5,422 nt of DNA, taken from assembly GCA_937863905.1 (NCBI GenBank), contig CALMHV010000257.1, positions 1 through 5,422 of the forward strand. The letters run 5' to 3'. The position numbers and the translations under genes were made by a program. Positions 1 to 5,051 of this stretch are shown one piece after another; the stretch's first letter is position 1; each line of letters opens with the position of its first letter. Below the pieces are notes generated by a model. It was not told the origin of the DNA and made no database searches. It was given only the letters and a program-made list of their open reading frames with translations. This DNA comes from an uncultured Bacillota bacterium (GTDB taxonomy: Bacteria; Bacillota; Sulfobacillia; UBA995; UBA9673).

Positions 1-3
1 GGC

Positions 4-33
4 TTGACTCGCCCGGAAAGCCTCTCGTATAAT
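4..33 (+). promoter_or_regulatory. sigma-A type promoter of the leuS leader
   Basis: A -35 box TTGACT (4-9) and a perfect -10 box TATAAT (28-33) are separated by 18 bp. Transcription would begin near position 40, about 55 nt before the T-box Stem I. No other convincing promoter is visible before leuS, and none lies directly ahead of the tRNA, so this promoter probably drives riboswitch, tRNA-Ala and leuS together. The call rests on consensus match only. Confidence 0.8.
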
Positions 34-41
34 GAGCAAGC

Positions 42-59
42 GGCCCAGCTTGATGGGCC
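42..59 (+). other. hairpin at the 5' end of the leader
   Basis: GGCCCA (42-47) and TGGGCC (54-59) form a perfect 6-bp stem with a 6-nt loop, followed by TTCAGTTTT. It lies just downstream of the predicted transcription start. It could stabilise the 5' end of the leader RNA, or be a weak terminator for an upstream gene. The stem is short and the T-run is interrupted, so terminator function is uncertain. Confidence 0.4.
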
Positions 60-94
60 TTCAGTTTTCGTTGACACAAGCTAAATGGGTCAAG

Positions 95-143
95 GCGATG
101 ACCGGGAGTAGTAGGCCTAAAGGCTGAACTCGCCCGGGAGCGC
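95..143 (+). other. T-box Stem I, shortened, with CTC specifier loop
   Basis: GCG (95-97) can pair with CGC (141-143) below a kink-turn-like internal loop (ATGA 98-101 against GAG 138-140). CCGGG (102-106) pairs with CCCGG (133-137). The specifier loop follows, with AGTAGTA (107-113) opposite GAACTCG (126-132). AGTA and GAA are the usual loop-E bases, CTC (129-131) is the leucine specifier, and a purine follows it. A 4-bp stem (114-117 with 122-125, one G-U) closed by TAAA ends the arm. The apical T-loop module that binds the tRNA elbow in canonical Stem I is absent. Confidence 0.88.
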
Positions 144-209
144 GCCGGTGAAGCTGTCAGGTAGCCGGCGACGGAAGGCCACCGTTACCTGGCCGAAGAG
201 TGGACTCTT
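143..209 (+). other. T-box Stem II, Stem IIA/B pseudoknot and Stem III
   Basis: Stem II pairs CGCCGG (143-148) with CCGGCG (165-170). The IIA/B pseudoknot pairs ACGG (171-174) with CCGT (182-185), and GGCCA (177-181) with TGGCC (190-194). It includes the conserved CCGTTA at 182-187. Stem III pairs AAGAG (196-200) with CTCTT (205-209) around a TGGA loop. All pairings were read directly from the sequence and agree with the standard T-box layout. The base pair at 143 is shared with the alternative base of Stem I. Confidence 0.85.
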
Positions 210-227
210 GCTCTAGCGACCTTTGGT

Positions 228-303
228 GGGGCCGTAGCTCAGTTGGGAGAGCGCCTGAATGGCATTCAGGAGGCCGTGGGTTCGACCCCCATCGGCTCCA
301 CCA
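228..303 (+). tRNA. tRNA-Ala(GGC), embedded in the leuS T-box leader
   Basis: This is a complete 76-nt tRNA with an encoded CCA. The acceptor stem pairs 228-234 with 293-299 and contains G3:U70 (230/297), the key alanine identity element. The D arm has stems 237-240 and 249-252, with G18G19 in the loop. The anticodon stem pairs 254-258 with 266-270 around loop ATGGCAT, giving anticodon GGC (261-263) after U33. The variable loop has 5 nt. The T arm pairs 276-280 with 288-292 around TTCGACC. The discriminator is A300 and CCA is 301-303. Every conserved tertiary position I checked is intact, so it looks functional rather than decayed. Its position is odd: it sits between Stem III and the antiterminator of a leucine T-box, with no promoter of its own visible. 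TGGT (224-227) can pair with its ACCA end, extending the acceptor helix to 11 bp, which could hinder 5' and 3' processing. Confidence 0.97.
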
Positions 304-329
304 GGTTCTTTCGCCGCATTCTGTCAACT

Positions 330-367
330 AGGGTGGTACCGCGGGAAGGCTCAGGCCTCTCGTCCCT
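330..367 (+). promoter_or_regulatory. T-box sequence and antiterminator
   Basis: The T-box AGGGTGGTACCGCGG starts at 330. AGGG (330-333) pairs with CCCT (364-367), leaving the 7-nt bulge TGGTACC (334-340). GCGGGA (341-346) pairs with TCTCGT (358-363), including two G-U pairs. The bulge bases TGGT would pair with the ACCA end of uncharged tRNA-Leu. The 3' strand overlaps the 5' strand of the terminator, so the two folds exclude each other. Confidence 0.93.
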
Positions 368-386
368 TACGGACGAGAGGCTTTTT
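355..386 (+). terminator. intrinsic terminator of the leuS T-box
   Basis: GCCTCTCGTCC (355-365) and GGACGAGAGGC (371-381) form a perfect 11-bp stem with a 5-nt loop, followed by five T residues (382-386). It is the default OFF structure of the riboswitch and would end transcription 22 nt before the leuS start codon. It lies downstream of the tRNA, so transcripts that terminate here still contain the whole tRNA-Ala. Confidence 0.95.
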
Positions 387-393
387 GCGTCGC

Positions 394-399
394 GGGAGG
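394..399 (+). promoter_or_regulatory. leuS ribosome binding site
   Basis: GGGAGG lies 8 nt before ATG 408 and 8 nt after the terminator T-run. It fixes the start at 408 rather than at the in-frame codons inside the tRNA or terminator. Confidence 0.85.
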
Positions 400-407
400 C
401 GATTTTG

Positions 408-2939
408 ATGGAGAAGCGTTACGATTTCCGGGCTCTCGAGAAGAAGTGGCAGGACCGGTGGGAGGCCGACCGGGCGTTCGAGGCCGAGATGGACCCGGCG
501 AGGCCGAAGTTCTACTGCCTGGTCATGTTCCCCTACCCGTCCGGGGAGCTCCACATGGGGCACTGCCGCGTCTACACCCTGGGCGACACCGTCGCCCGCT
601 ACCGCCGCATGAACGGGTTCAACGTCCTCCATCCCATGGGCTGGGACGCCTTCGGGCTGCCGGCGGAGAACGCGGCCATCAAGCAGGGAGACCATCCCCA
701 GGACTGGACCCTGCGGAACATCGCCCGCAACAAGGAGCAGATGCGCCTCCTCGGCATGAGCTACGACTGGCGGCGGGAGGTGACCGCCTGCCTGCCCGAC
801 TACTACCGCTGGACGCAGTGGCTCTTCCTCCTGATGTGGCGGAGGGGCCTGGCCTACAAGCGGAAGGCTTCGGTCAATTGGTGCCCCGGGTGCCAGACGG
901 TGCTGGCCAACGAGCAGGTCGTGGCGGGCGAGTGCTGGCGCTGTGAGTCGAAGGTCACCAAAAAGGACCTGGAGCAGTGGTTCTTCCGCATCACCGACTA
1001 CGCCGACCGGCTCATCGACGATCTTGGGCTCCTCACCGGCTGGCCCGACCGGGTCAAGGTGATGCAGGAGAACTGGATAGGACGCAGTCGGGGCGCCTAC
1101 GTGGATTTCCCGTTGGCGGACGGGCCCGACCGCATCCGGGTCTTCACGACGCGCCAGGACACTCTCTTCGGGGCCACCTACCTGGTCGTCGCCCCCGAGC
1201 ACCCGCTCGTGGAGAAGGCCGCGGCGGCCGGTAGCGTCGCCCACGCGGAGGGACTGCGGCGGTTCGTCGAGCGAGCCCGGGCGATGTCCGAGATCGACCG
1301 GACCGGCAGCGAGCAGGAGAAGGAGGGCCTCTTTACCGGCCTCTACGGCGTCAACCCCGCGACGGGCGAGCGGATTCCCGTGTGGACGGCCAACTACGTC
1401 CTCCTGGAGTACGGGACGGGCGCCGTGATGGGGGTTCCGGCCCACGACCACCGTGACTTCGAGTTCGCCCGCAAGTTCGAGCTGCCCATCCGGGTCGTCA
1501 TCAGGGCCGGGGGCGTTCCAGACGCCGCCGCCGCCGAGCTTGAGGCCGCCTACACCGGCCCCGGGGTGATGGTCAACTCCGGGCCGTTTGACGGAGTCCC
1601 GAGCCAGGAGGGTCTAGGGAAGGTCGCGACCTGGCTTGAAGAACGAGGCCTCGGCCAGACCACGACCGTCTATCGCTTGCGTGACTGGCTCATCTCGCGC
1701 CAGCGCTATTGGGGCGCGCCCATCCCCATCATCTATTGCGATAAGTGCGGCGTCGTGCCGGTGCCCGAGGACCAACTCCCGGTGACCCTCCCGTACGACG
1801 TGGCCTTCAGCCCCGGGAAGTCGCCCCTGGCCAGATCGGAAGAGTTCGTCACGACCACCTGTCCCGGCTGCGGCGGCGCCGCCCGGCGCGAGACCGACAC
1901 CATGGACACGTTCGTCGATTCGTCCTGGTACTACCTCCGGTACACTTCGGCCCGGGACGCCGCCGGAAGCGACAAGGCTCCCTTCGGGCGCCAGGCCGTG
2001 AACTACTGGATGCCCGTGGACCAGTACATCGGCGGCATCGAGCATGCCGTGCTGCACCTCCTCTACTCGCGCTTTTTCACCAAGGTCCTCCACGACGAGG
2101 GGTTGGTCGACTTCGTCGAGCCTTTCAGCAATCTCCTGGCCAACGGCATGGTGACCCTGAACGGTCGGGCCATGTCCAAGTCGAAGGGGAACGTTGTCTC
2201 GCCGGACGAGATCTCCTTGAAGTGCGGGGCGGACACGGCCCGGGTCTTCACCCTCTTCGCCGCCCCGCCCGAGAAGGAGTTCGACTGGGCCGCCACCGGC
2301 GTCCAGGGCATCTACCGCTTCCTGAAACGGGTCTGGGGCATCGTCCACGCGTTGGCCCCGTCGGCGGGCGGTCGGGGCGACGCGCCAGCGGGTGGCGCCG
2401 CGGCCGGCGGCCCAGGCGTCCCGGCGTCCGGCGACCCGAACCGGGGCCTCCTGCGCTCGGCCCACGTGCTGGTCAAACGGATCACGACGGACATCGACCG
2501 TGACTTCGGGTTCAACACGGCCATCGCGGCCGCCATGGAGATGGTGAACGACCTCTACCACTACGCCGACGCCGTGCCCGCCGCCGAACGCTCCCGGACG
2601 GCGGTGCGCGAGGCGCTGGAGAAGCTCGTCCTGTGCCTGGCCCCCTTCGCCCCGCACATCACCGAGGAACTCTGGCTGGTCCTGGGGCACGACCGGAGCG
2701 TGCACGAGGAGAAGTGGCCGGCTTGGGACCCGGCGCTGGTCCGCTCGGAGGAGGTCGAGGTCGCCATCCAGATCAACGGGAAGATTCGGGACAAGATCCT
2801 CGTGCCGGCGGGGACCTCAGAGGACGGCTTGCGCGAGGCCGCCTTGTCGAGCGAACGGGTACGCCCGCTCCTTGAGGGGAAGAACGTCGTCAAGGTCATC
2901 GTGGTTCCCGACCGCCTGGTGAACATCGTCGTGAAGTGA
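408..2939 (+). CDS. leuS: leucyl-tRNA synthetase (LeuRS)
   Basis: This cytoplasmic class I synthetase charges tRNA-Leu with leucine, using ATP. The protein has 843 residues, normal for bacterial LeuRS. The HIGH motif appears as HMGH (residues 49-52) and KMSKS as AMSKS (588-592). Two Cys4 clusters suggest zinc sites: C159/C162/C176/C179 and C444/C447/C485/C488. The CP1 editing domain carries the threonine-rich TTRQDTLFG (247-255) and GTGAVMGVPAHDHRDF (336-351), whose D347 fits the conserved editing aspartate. The anticodon-binding and C-terminal domains follow, ending near INGKIRDK and VVK. An Ala/Gly/Pro-rich stretch (about 645-680) separates the catalytic core from the anticodon-binding domain. 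I chose ATG 408 because MEKRYDFRALEKKWQ is a typical LeuRS start and GGGAGG (394-399) sits 8 nt upstream. The open frame continues upstream to 243, but only through the tRNA and terminator. Expression is expected to depend on the T-box. Confidence 0.99.
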   Translation: MEKRYDFRALEKKWQDRWEADRAFEAEMDPARPKFYCLVMFPYPSGELHMGHCRVYTLGDTVARYRRMNGFNVLHPMGWDAFGLPAENAAIKQGDHPQDWTLRNIARNKEQMRLLGMSYDWRREVTACLPDYYRWTQWLFLLMWRRGLAYKRKASVNWCPGCQTVLANEQVVAGECWRCESKVTKKDLEQWFFRITDYADRLIDDLGLLTGWPDRVKVMQENWIGRSRGAYVDFPLADGPDRIRVFTTRQDTLFGATYLVVAPEHPLVEKAAAAGSVAHAEGLRRFVERARAMSEIDRTGSEQEKEGLFTGLYGVNPATGERIPVWTANYVLLEYGTGAVMGVPAHDHRDFEFARKFELPIRVVIRAGGVPDAAAAELEAAYTGPGVMVNSGPFDGVPSQEGLGKVATWLEERGLGQTTTVYRLRDWLISRQRYWGAPIPIIYCDKCGVVPVPEDQLPVTLPYDVAFSPGKSPLARSEEFVTTTCPGCGGAARRETDTMDTFVDSSWYYLRYTSARDAAGSDKAPFGRQAVNYWMPVDQYIGGIEHAVLHLLYSRFFTKVLHDEGLVDFVEPFSNLLANGMVTLNGRAMSKSKGNVVSPDEISLKCGADTARVFTLFAAPPEKEFDWAATGVQGIYRFLKRVWGIVHALAPSAGGRGDAPAGGAAAGGPGVPASGDPNRGLLRSAHVLVKRITTDIDRDFGFNTAIAAAMEMVNDLYHYADAVPAAERSRTAVREALEKLVLCLAPFAPHITEELWLVLGHDRSVHEEKWPAWDPALVRSEEVEVAIQINGKIRDKILVPAGTSEDGLREAALSSERVRPLLEGKNVVKVIVVPDRLVNIVVK

Positions 2940-2944
2940 TGCGG

Positions 2945-3021
2945 GCCCGGACACCGGGTGCCGCGATTCGCCGGAGGGGAGAGCCCTCCGCCGGAGAATG
3001 ACCCGCCCCCAACCGGGGCGG
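2945..3021 (+). other. G+C-rich hairpins between leuS and comEA
   Basis: The 134-nt gap holds three inverted repeats. They are CCCGG/CCGGG (2946-2950 with 2954-2958), CGGAGGG/CCCTCCG (2972-2978 with 2984-2990, 5-nt loop) and CCGCCCC/GGGGCGG (3003-3009 with 3015-3021, 5-nt loop). None is followed by a T-run, so they are not standard intrinsic terminators. They may slow transcription or protect the leuS mRNA 3' end, or simply reflect high G+C. No promoter for comEA is evident, and co-transcription with leuS is possible. Confidence 0.4.
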
Positions 3022-3073
3022 CCTGAGTCCGGACTCGCCGGGCTCGCGCCGCCACAAGTTGGGGGTGTTTGTC

Positions 3074-3745
3074 TTGCCGGGGGTCGGCCGCGAGGAACGG
3101 CTCGTCGTTCTCCTGCTGGTGGGTCTCGCTCTCGCCGCGGGAGGGCTCCTTTGGATGAGAGGGTTGGTGCCGGGGGCCAGACTCGCTTGGCAGGGTGAGG
3201 GTGCCGCCCCGTTCGGGGAGGCGGCGGGCGCCGCCTCCGCCGCGACGACCGAGCCGGTCGACGCTGGGGCGACCGAGACTCCCGCGGCGCCGATCGCCGT
3301 GCACGTGGCCGGGGCGGTGATGCGTCCGGGTGTCTACGTCTTGCCGGCGGAGAGCCGGGTCATCGACGCCGTCGGCGCCGCCGGAGGCTCGACTCCGGCC
3401 GCGGACCCCAACTCCGTCAACCTGGCCCGGCGGCTGACCGATGGCGAGCGCCTGTACATCCCGACCCGGGCCGAAGTCGCCAAGCTGGGCCAGAGCGCCG
3501 CGGCTGCCGGCTGGGATGGGGGAGGCGGCTCGGCTGTCGCGGGCGGGTCGGGGAGGGTGAACCTCAACACAGCGACGCTCGAGGAACTGGACGGCTTGCC
3601 AGGCATCGGCCCGACTTTGGCGACCCGCATTATCCAGTACCGCGCCCAGAACGGGCCGTTCAACGCCCTGGAGGAACTGCTCAACGTATCGGGCATCGGG
3701 GACAAGAAACTCGCCGACCTCAAGGACCTGGTTACGGTACGCTAG
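3074..3745 (+). CDS. comEA: competence protein ComEA, membrane-anchored DNA receptor
   Basis: ComEA binds incoming double-stranded DNA at the outer face of the membrane and passes it to the ComEC channel during natural transformation. The 223-residue protein has one N-terminal membrane segment (about 10-28). A low-complexity Ala/Gly/Thr linker comes next. An SLBB domain (about 74-131, with HVAGAVMRPGVYVLP and a closing YIPT) is followed by a second flexible linker. The C-terminal tandem helix-hairpin-helix domain runs from about 161 to 223, with VNLNTA, LPGIGPTLATRI and SGIGDKKL. This is the complete Gram-positive ComEA architecture. The start is uncertain: I prefer TTG 3074 because GGGGGTG (3061-3067) is well placed as its ribosome site. 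TTG 3059 and GTG 3065 are in frame but lack one. comEC normally follows directly, but here it lies about 1.3 kb away beyond an opposite-strand gene. Confidence 0.92.
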   Translation: MPGVGREERLVVLLLVGLALAAGGLLWMRGLVPGARLAWQGEGAAPFGEAAGAASAATTEPVDAGATETPAAPIAVHVAGAVMRPGVYVLPAESRVIDAVGAAGGSTPAADPNSVNLARRLTDGERLYIPTRAEVAKLGQSAAAAGWDGGGGSAVAGGSGRVNLNTATLEELDGLPGIGPTLATRIIQYRAQNGPFNALEELLNVSGIGDKKLADLKDLVTVR

Positions 3746-3766
3746 GCGCCGCGCCTCCGGCCTAGC
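3741..3766. repeat. inverted repeat spanning both convergent stop codons
   Basis: GCTAGGC (3741-3747) and GCCTAGC (3760-3766) form a 7-bp dyad around a 12-nt centre. One arm contains the comEA stop TAG and the other the stop of the opposite-strand gene. It could act as a shared transcription end in the 16-bp convergent gap, but neither side has a T-run, so it is not a canonical bidirectional terminator. Confidence 0.4.
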
Positions 3767-4994
3767 CGAACGCCAACACCACGTACAGAGCGGTGAGCGC
3801 CGCCAGACAGGCGACCACCGGCCAGTACTCGCGGTACAGCCGGGGAACCGTCTCTTTGAAGTACTGCACCGAAAGCACCTGGCAGAGATGGAGCGGAGAG
3901 GCGAAGTAGGCGAGAGCACCGGCCGTGTAGATGACGACGATCGCCATCGGGAGTTGATGCGCGGACAGCAGCGGGACGAGGACCGGGAAGCCGATGCCGA
4001 CGCTGGCCATCGACGTCCCGGTGAGGAAACCGATGGTCAAAGGCAGGGCCAGCGCCAAGATCCAGATGGGCAGGCCGGAGCCCACCAGGTAGTCCACCAG
4101 AGCCTGCGCCGTCCCGGAATCCTCCAGGACGCGGCTGAAGACCATCACGCTGGCCACGGTCAGGGCGATGGGCCACTGGATGCTGGTCCACGTGACCCGG
4201 AGCCAGTCGCGACGGAAGTCCTCGTGCCCCCGCGACAGGAAGAGCGCCAGTGCGAGGCCGACGCCGATGGCCACGTAGAGGGGCAGCGCGACTCCCCCGA
4301 CTCCGATGGACAGGACGATGCCAACCGCCAGGGGCGACGACGACCGGAGGAAGACCACCGCCCCGCTGCCGGCCACTGGCTCCGCGGCCAGAGCGGGCGC
4401 TTGGACCTCTCTGGCCCGCCGCAGGAGGAACACGTATCCGGCCAGGAGCATGACCACCGCGAACGGCGTGAGACGCAGGATGAACTGCCCCAGGGGGACG
4501 CCGGTCAGCCGGCTCGACAGGATGAGCGCCGGCGAGAACGGCGCGATGTAGAACCAGGCGTGCCGGAAGACGAGATTGACGGAGGCCTTGCGCGTCGCGG
4601 TCAGAGCCAGGCGGTCGCCCAGAAGGTCGACCATCGGGGCCGACAGGATGGCGCCGCCCAGGACGGGGAGAGCCCCGATGATCGAAGGGACGGCCATGAC
4701 GGCCAGCCGGGCTCCGCCCAGGAGTCGGGTCACCGAGACAAGCATCGTGTCCAGCAGTCCGAACCGCTTGAGCACGCCTGCCAGCGCGGTGATGACCACG
4801 ATGTCCAGGACCAGTTCGACAGAGTCCCTCTGGATGAGACCCTGGAAGATGGAGACGGCCAGGTCCCGGGGAGGCATCAGGGAGGCCAGCGCCAGGATGC
4901 CGGTCCCCACCAGGATACACAAGCCGATATTGAGGCGGCGACCAACCAGGATGAGGATGACGACAAACGCCGCCAGTAGTCCGAGGAGCTGCAT
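3762..4994 (-). CDS. DUF401-family polytopic membrane protein
   Basis: This 410-residue integral membrane protein is of unknown substrate. It has roughly ten hydrophobic segments, beginning at the N terminus (1-17, 21-38, about 60-76 and 97-121) and ending with 392-408. I recognise it as DUF401/COG1906-like from the half-membrane motif GALPVLGGAILSAPMVD (107-123). A matching Gly-rich stretch, GFLTGTSMASVGIGFPVL (322-339), and SPLHLCQVLSVQYFK (366-380) support this. Paired Gly/Pro-rich motifs in the two halves are typical of ion-transporter-like folds, so a transporter role is plausible but not shown. No signal peptide separate from the first membrane segment is seen. The start ATG (4992-4994) has an AGGTG site 11 nt upstream. 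It converges on comEA and diverges from comEC, separating two genes that are usually neighbours. Nothing ties it to competence except position. Confidence 0.85.
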   Translation of the reverse strand: MQLLGLLAAFVVILILVGRRLNIGLCILVGTGILALASLMPPRDLAVSIFQGLIQRDSVELVLDIVVITALAGVLKRFGLLDTMLVSVTRLLGGARLAVMAVPSIIGALPVLGGAILSAPMVDLLGDRLALTATRKASVNLVFRHAWFYIAPFSPALILSSRLTGVPLGQFILRLTPFAVVMLLAGYVFLLRRAREVQAPALAAEPVAGSGAVVFLRSSSPLAVGIVLSIGVGGVALPLYVAIGVGLALALFLSRGHEDFRRDWLRVTWTSIQWPIALTVASVMVFSRVLEDSGTAQALVDYLVGSGLPIWILALALPLTIGFLTGTSMASVGIGFPVLVPLLSAHQLPMAIVVIYTAGALAYFASPLHLCQVLSVQYFKETVPRLYREYWPVVACLAALTALYVVLAFG

Positions 4995-5051
4995 CTGGGT
5001 TTGTTCACCTTTCGCCGGACACGCCGCGTGAACCGGTCGGGGGGCATTGAC
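4995..5051. promoter_or_regulatory. divergent intergenic region between the DUF401 gene and comEC
   Basis: This 57-bp gap must hold the translation signals of both divergent genes: AGGTG on the minus strand (5006-5010) and GGGGGG (5039-5044) ahead of comEC. A 6-bp dyad GTTCAC/GTGAAC (5003-5008 with 5028-5033) could be an operator, but short dyads arise by chance. I see no clear -35/-10 pair for either direction, so the promoters may lie inside the flanking genes. Confidence 0.4.

Larger units (their letters stand above)
94..386 (+). promoter_or_regulatory. T-box riboswitch (leucine specifier) controlling leuS
   Basis: This leader element senses uncharged tRNA-Leu and permits transcription of leuS by preventing termination. 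The visible parts, in order, are: Stem I with a GATGA/GGAG kink-turn-like base and a specifier loop; Stem II (143-170); a Stem IIA/B pseudoknot with the conserved CCGTTA; Stem III (196-209); the near-consensus T-box AGGGTGGTACCGCGG (330-344); and a terminator (355-386). The specifier triplet is CTC (129-131), a leucine codon, which agrees with the downstream gene. The T-box TGGT (334-337) matches the ACCA end expected of tRNA-Leu. Two features are unusual: Stem I lacks its distal half, and a whole tRNA-Ala gene lies between Stem III and the T-box. T-box function follows from the established family; the effect of the tRNA is not known. Confidence 0.96.

Noticed and set aside
71..100. TTGACA (71-76) as the -35 box of a second leader promoter
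   Set aside because: It is a perfect -35, but no -10-like sequence occurs 16-18 bp downstream. The bases also take part in a possible TTGAC/GTCAA hairpin (71-93).
243..407. In-frame upstream extension of leuS from TTG 243, adding 55 residues
   Set aside because: This stretch is the tRNA-Ala, T-box and terminator. The proper LeuRS N terminus and ribosome site place the start at ATG 408.
351..1451. Long minus-strand open frame opposite the first part of leuS
   Set aside because: It is a shadow of high-G+C codon usage opposite a certain gene, and its protein is low-complexity Arg/Pro/Gly with no recognisable domain.
2998..3198. 66-codon plus-strand open frame before and over the comEA start
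   Set aside because: It overlaps comEA in another frame, lacks a properly spaced ribosome site, and encodes only Gly/Arg/Pro-rich sequence.
2561..3919. 452-codon minus-strand open frame across the leuS end, comEA and the DUF401 gene end
   Set aside because: It runs antisense through two recognised genes and the gap between them, and has no coherent domain.
3888..4979. 363-codon plus-strand open frame opposite the DUF401 gene
   Set aside because: Its product is a Gln/Asp/Arg/Gly-rich low-complexity sequence, whereas the minus strand encodes a regular polytopic membrane protein with family motifs.
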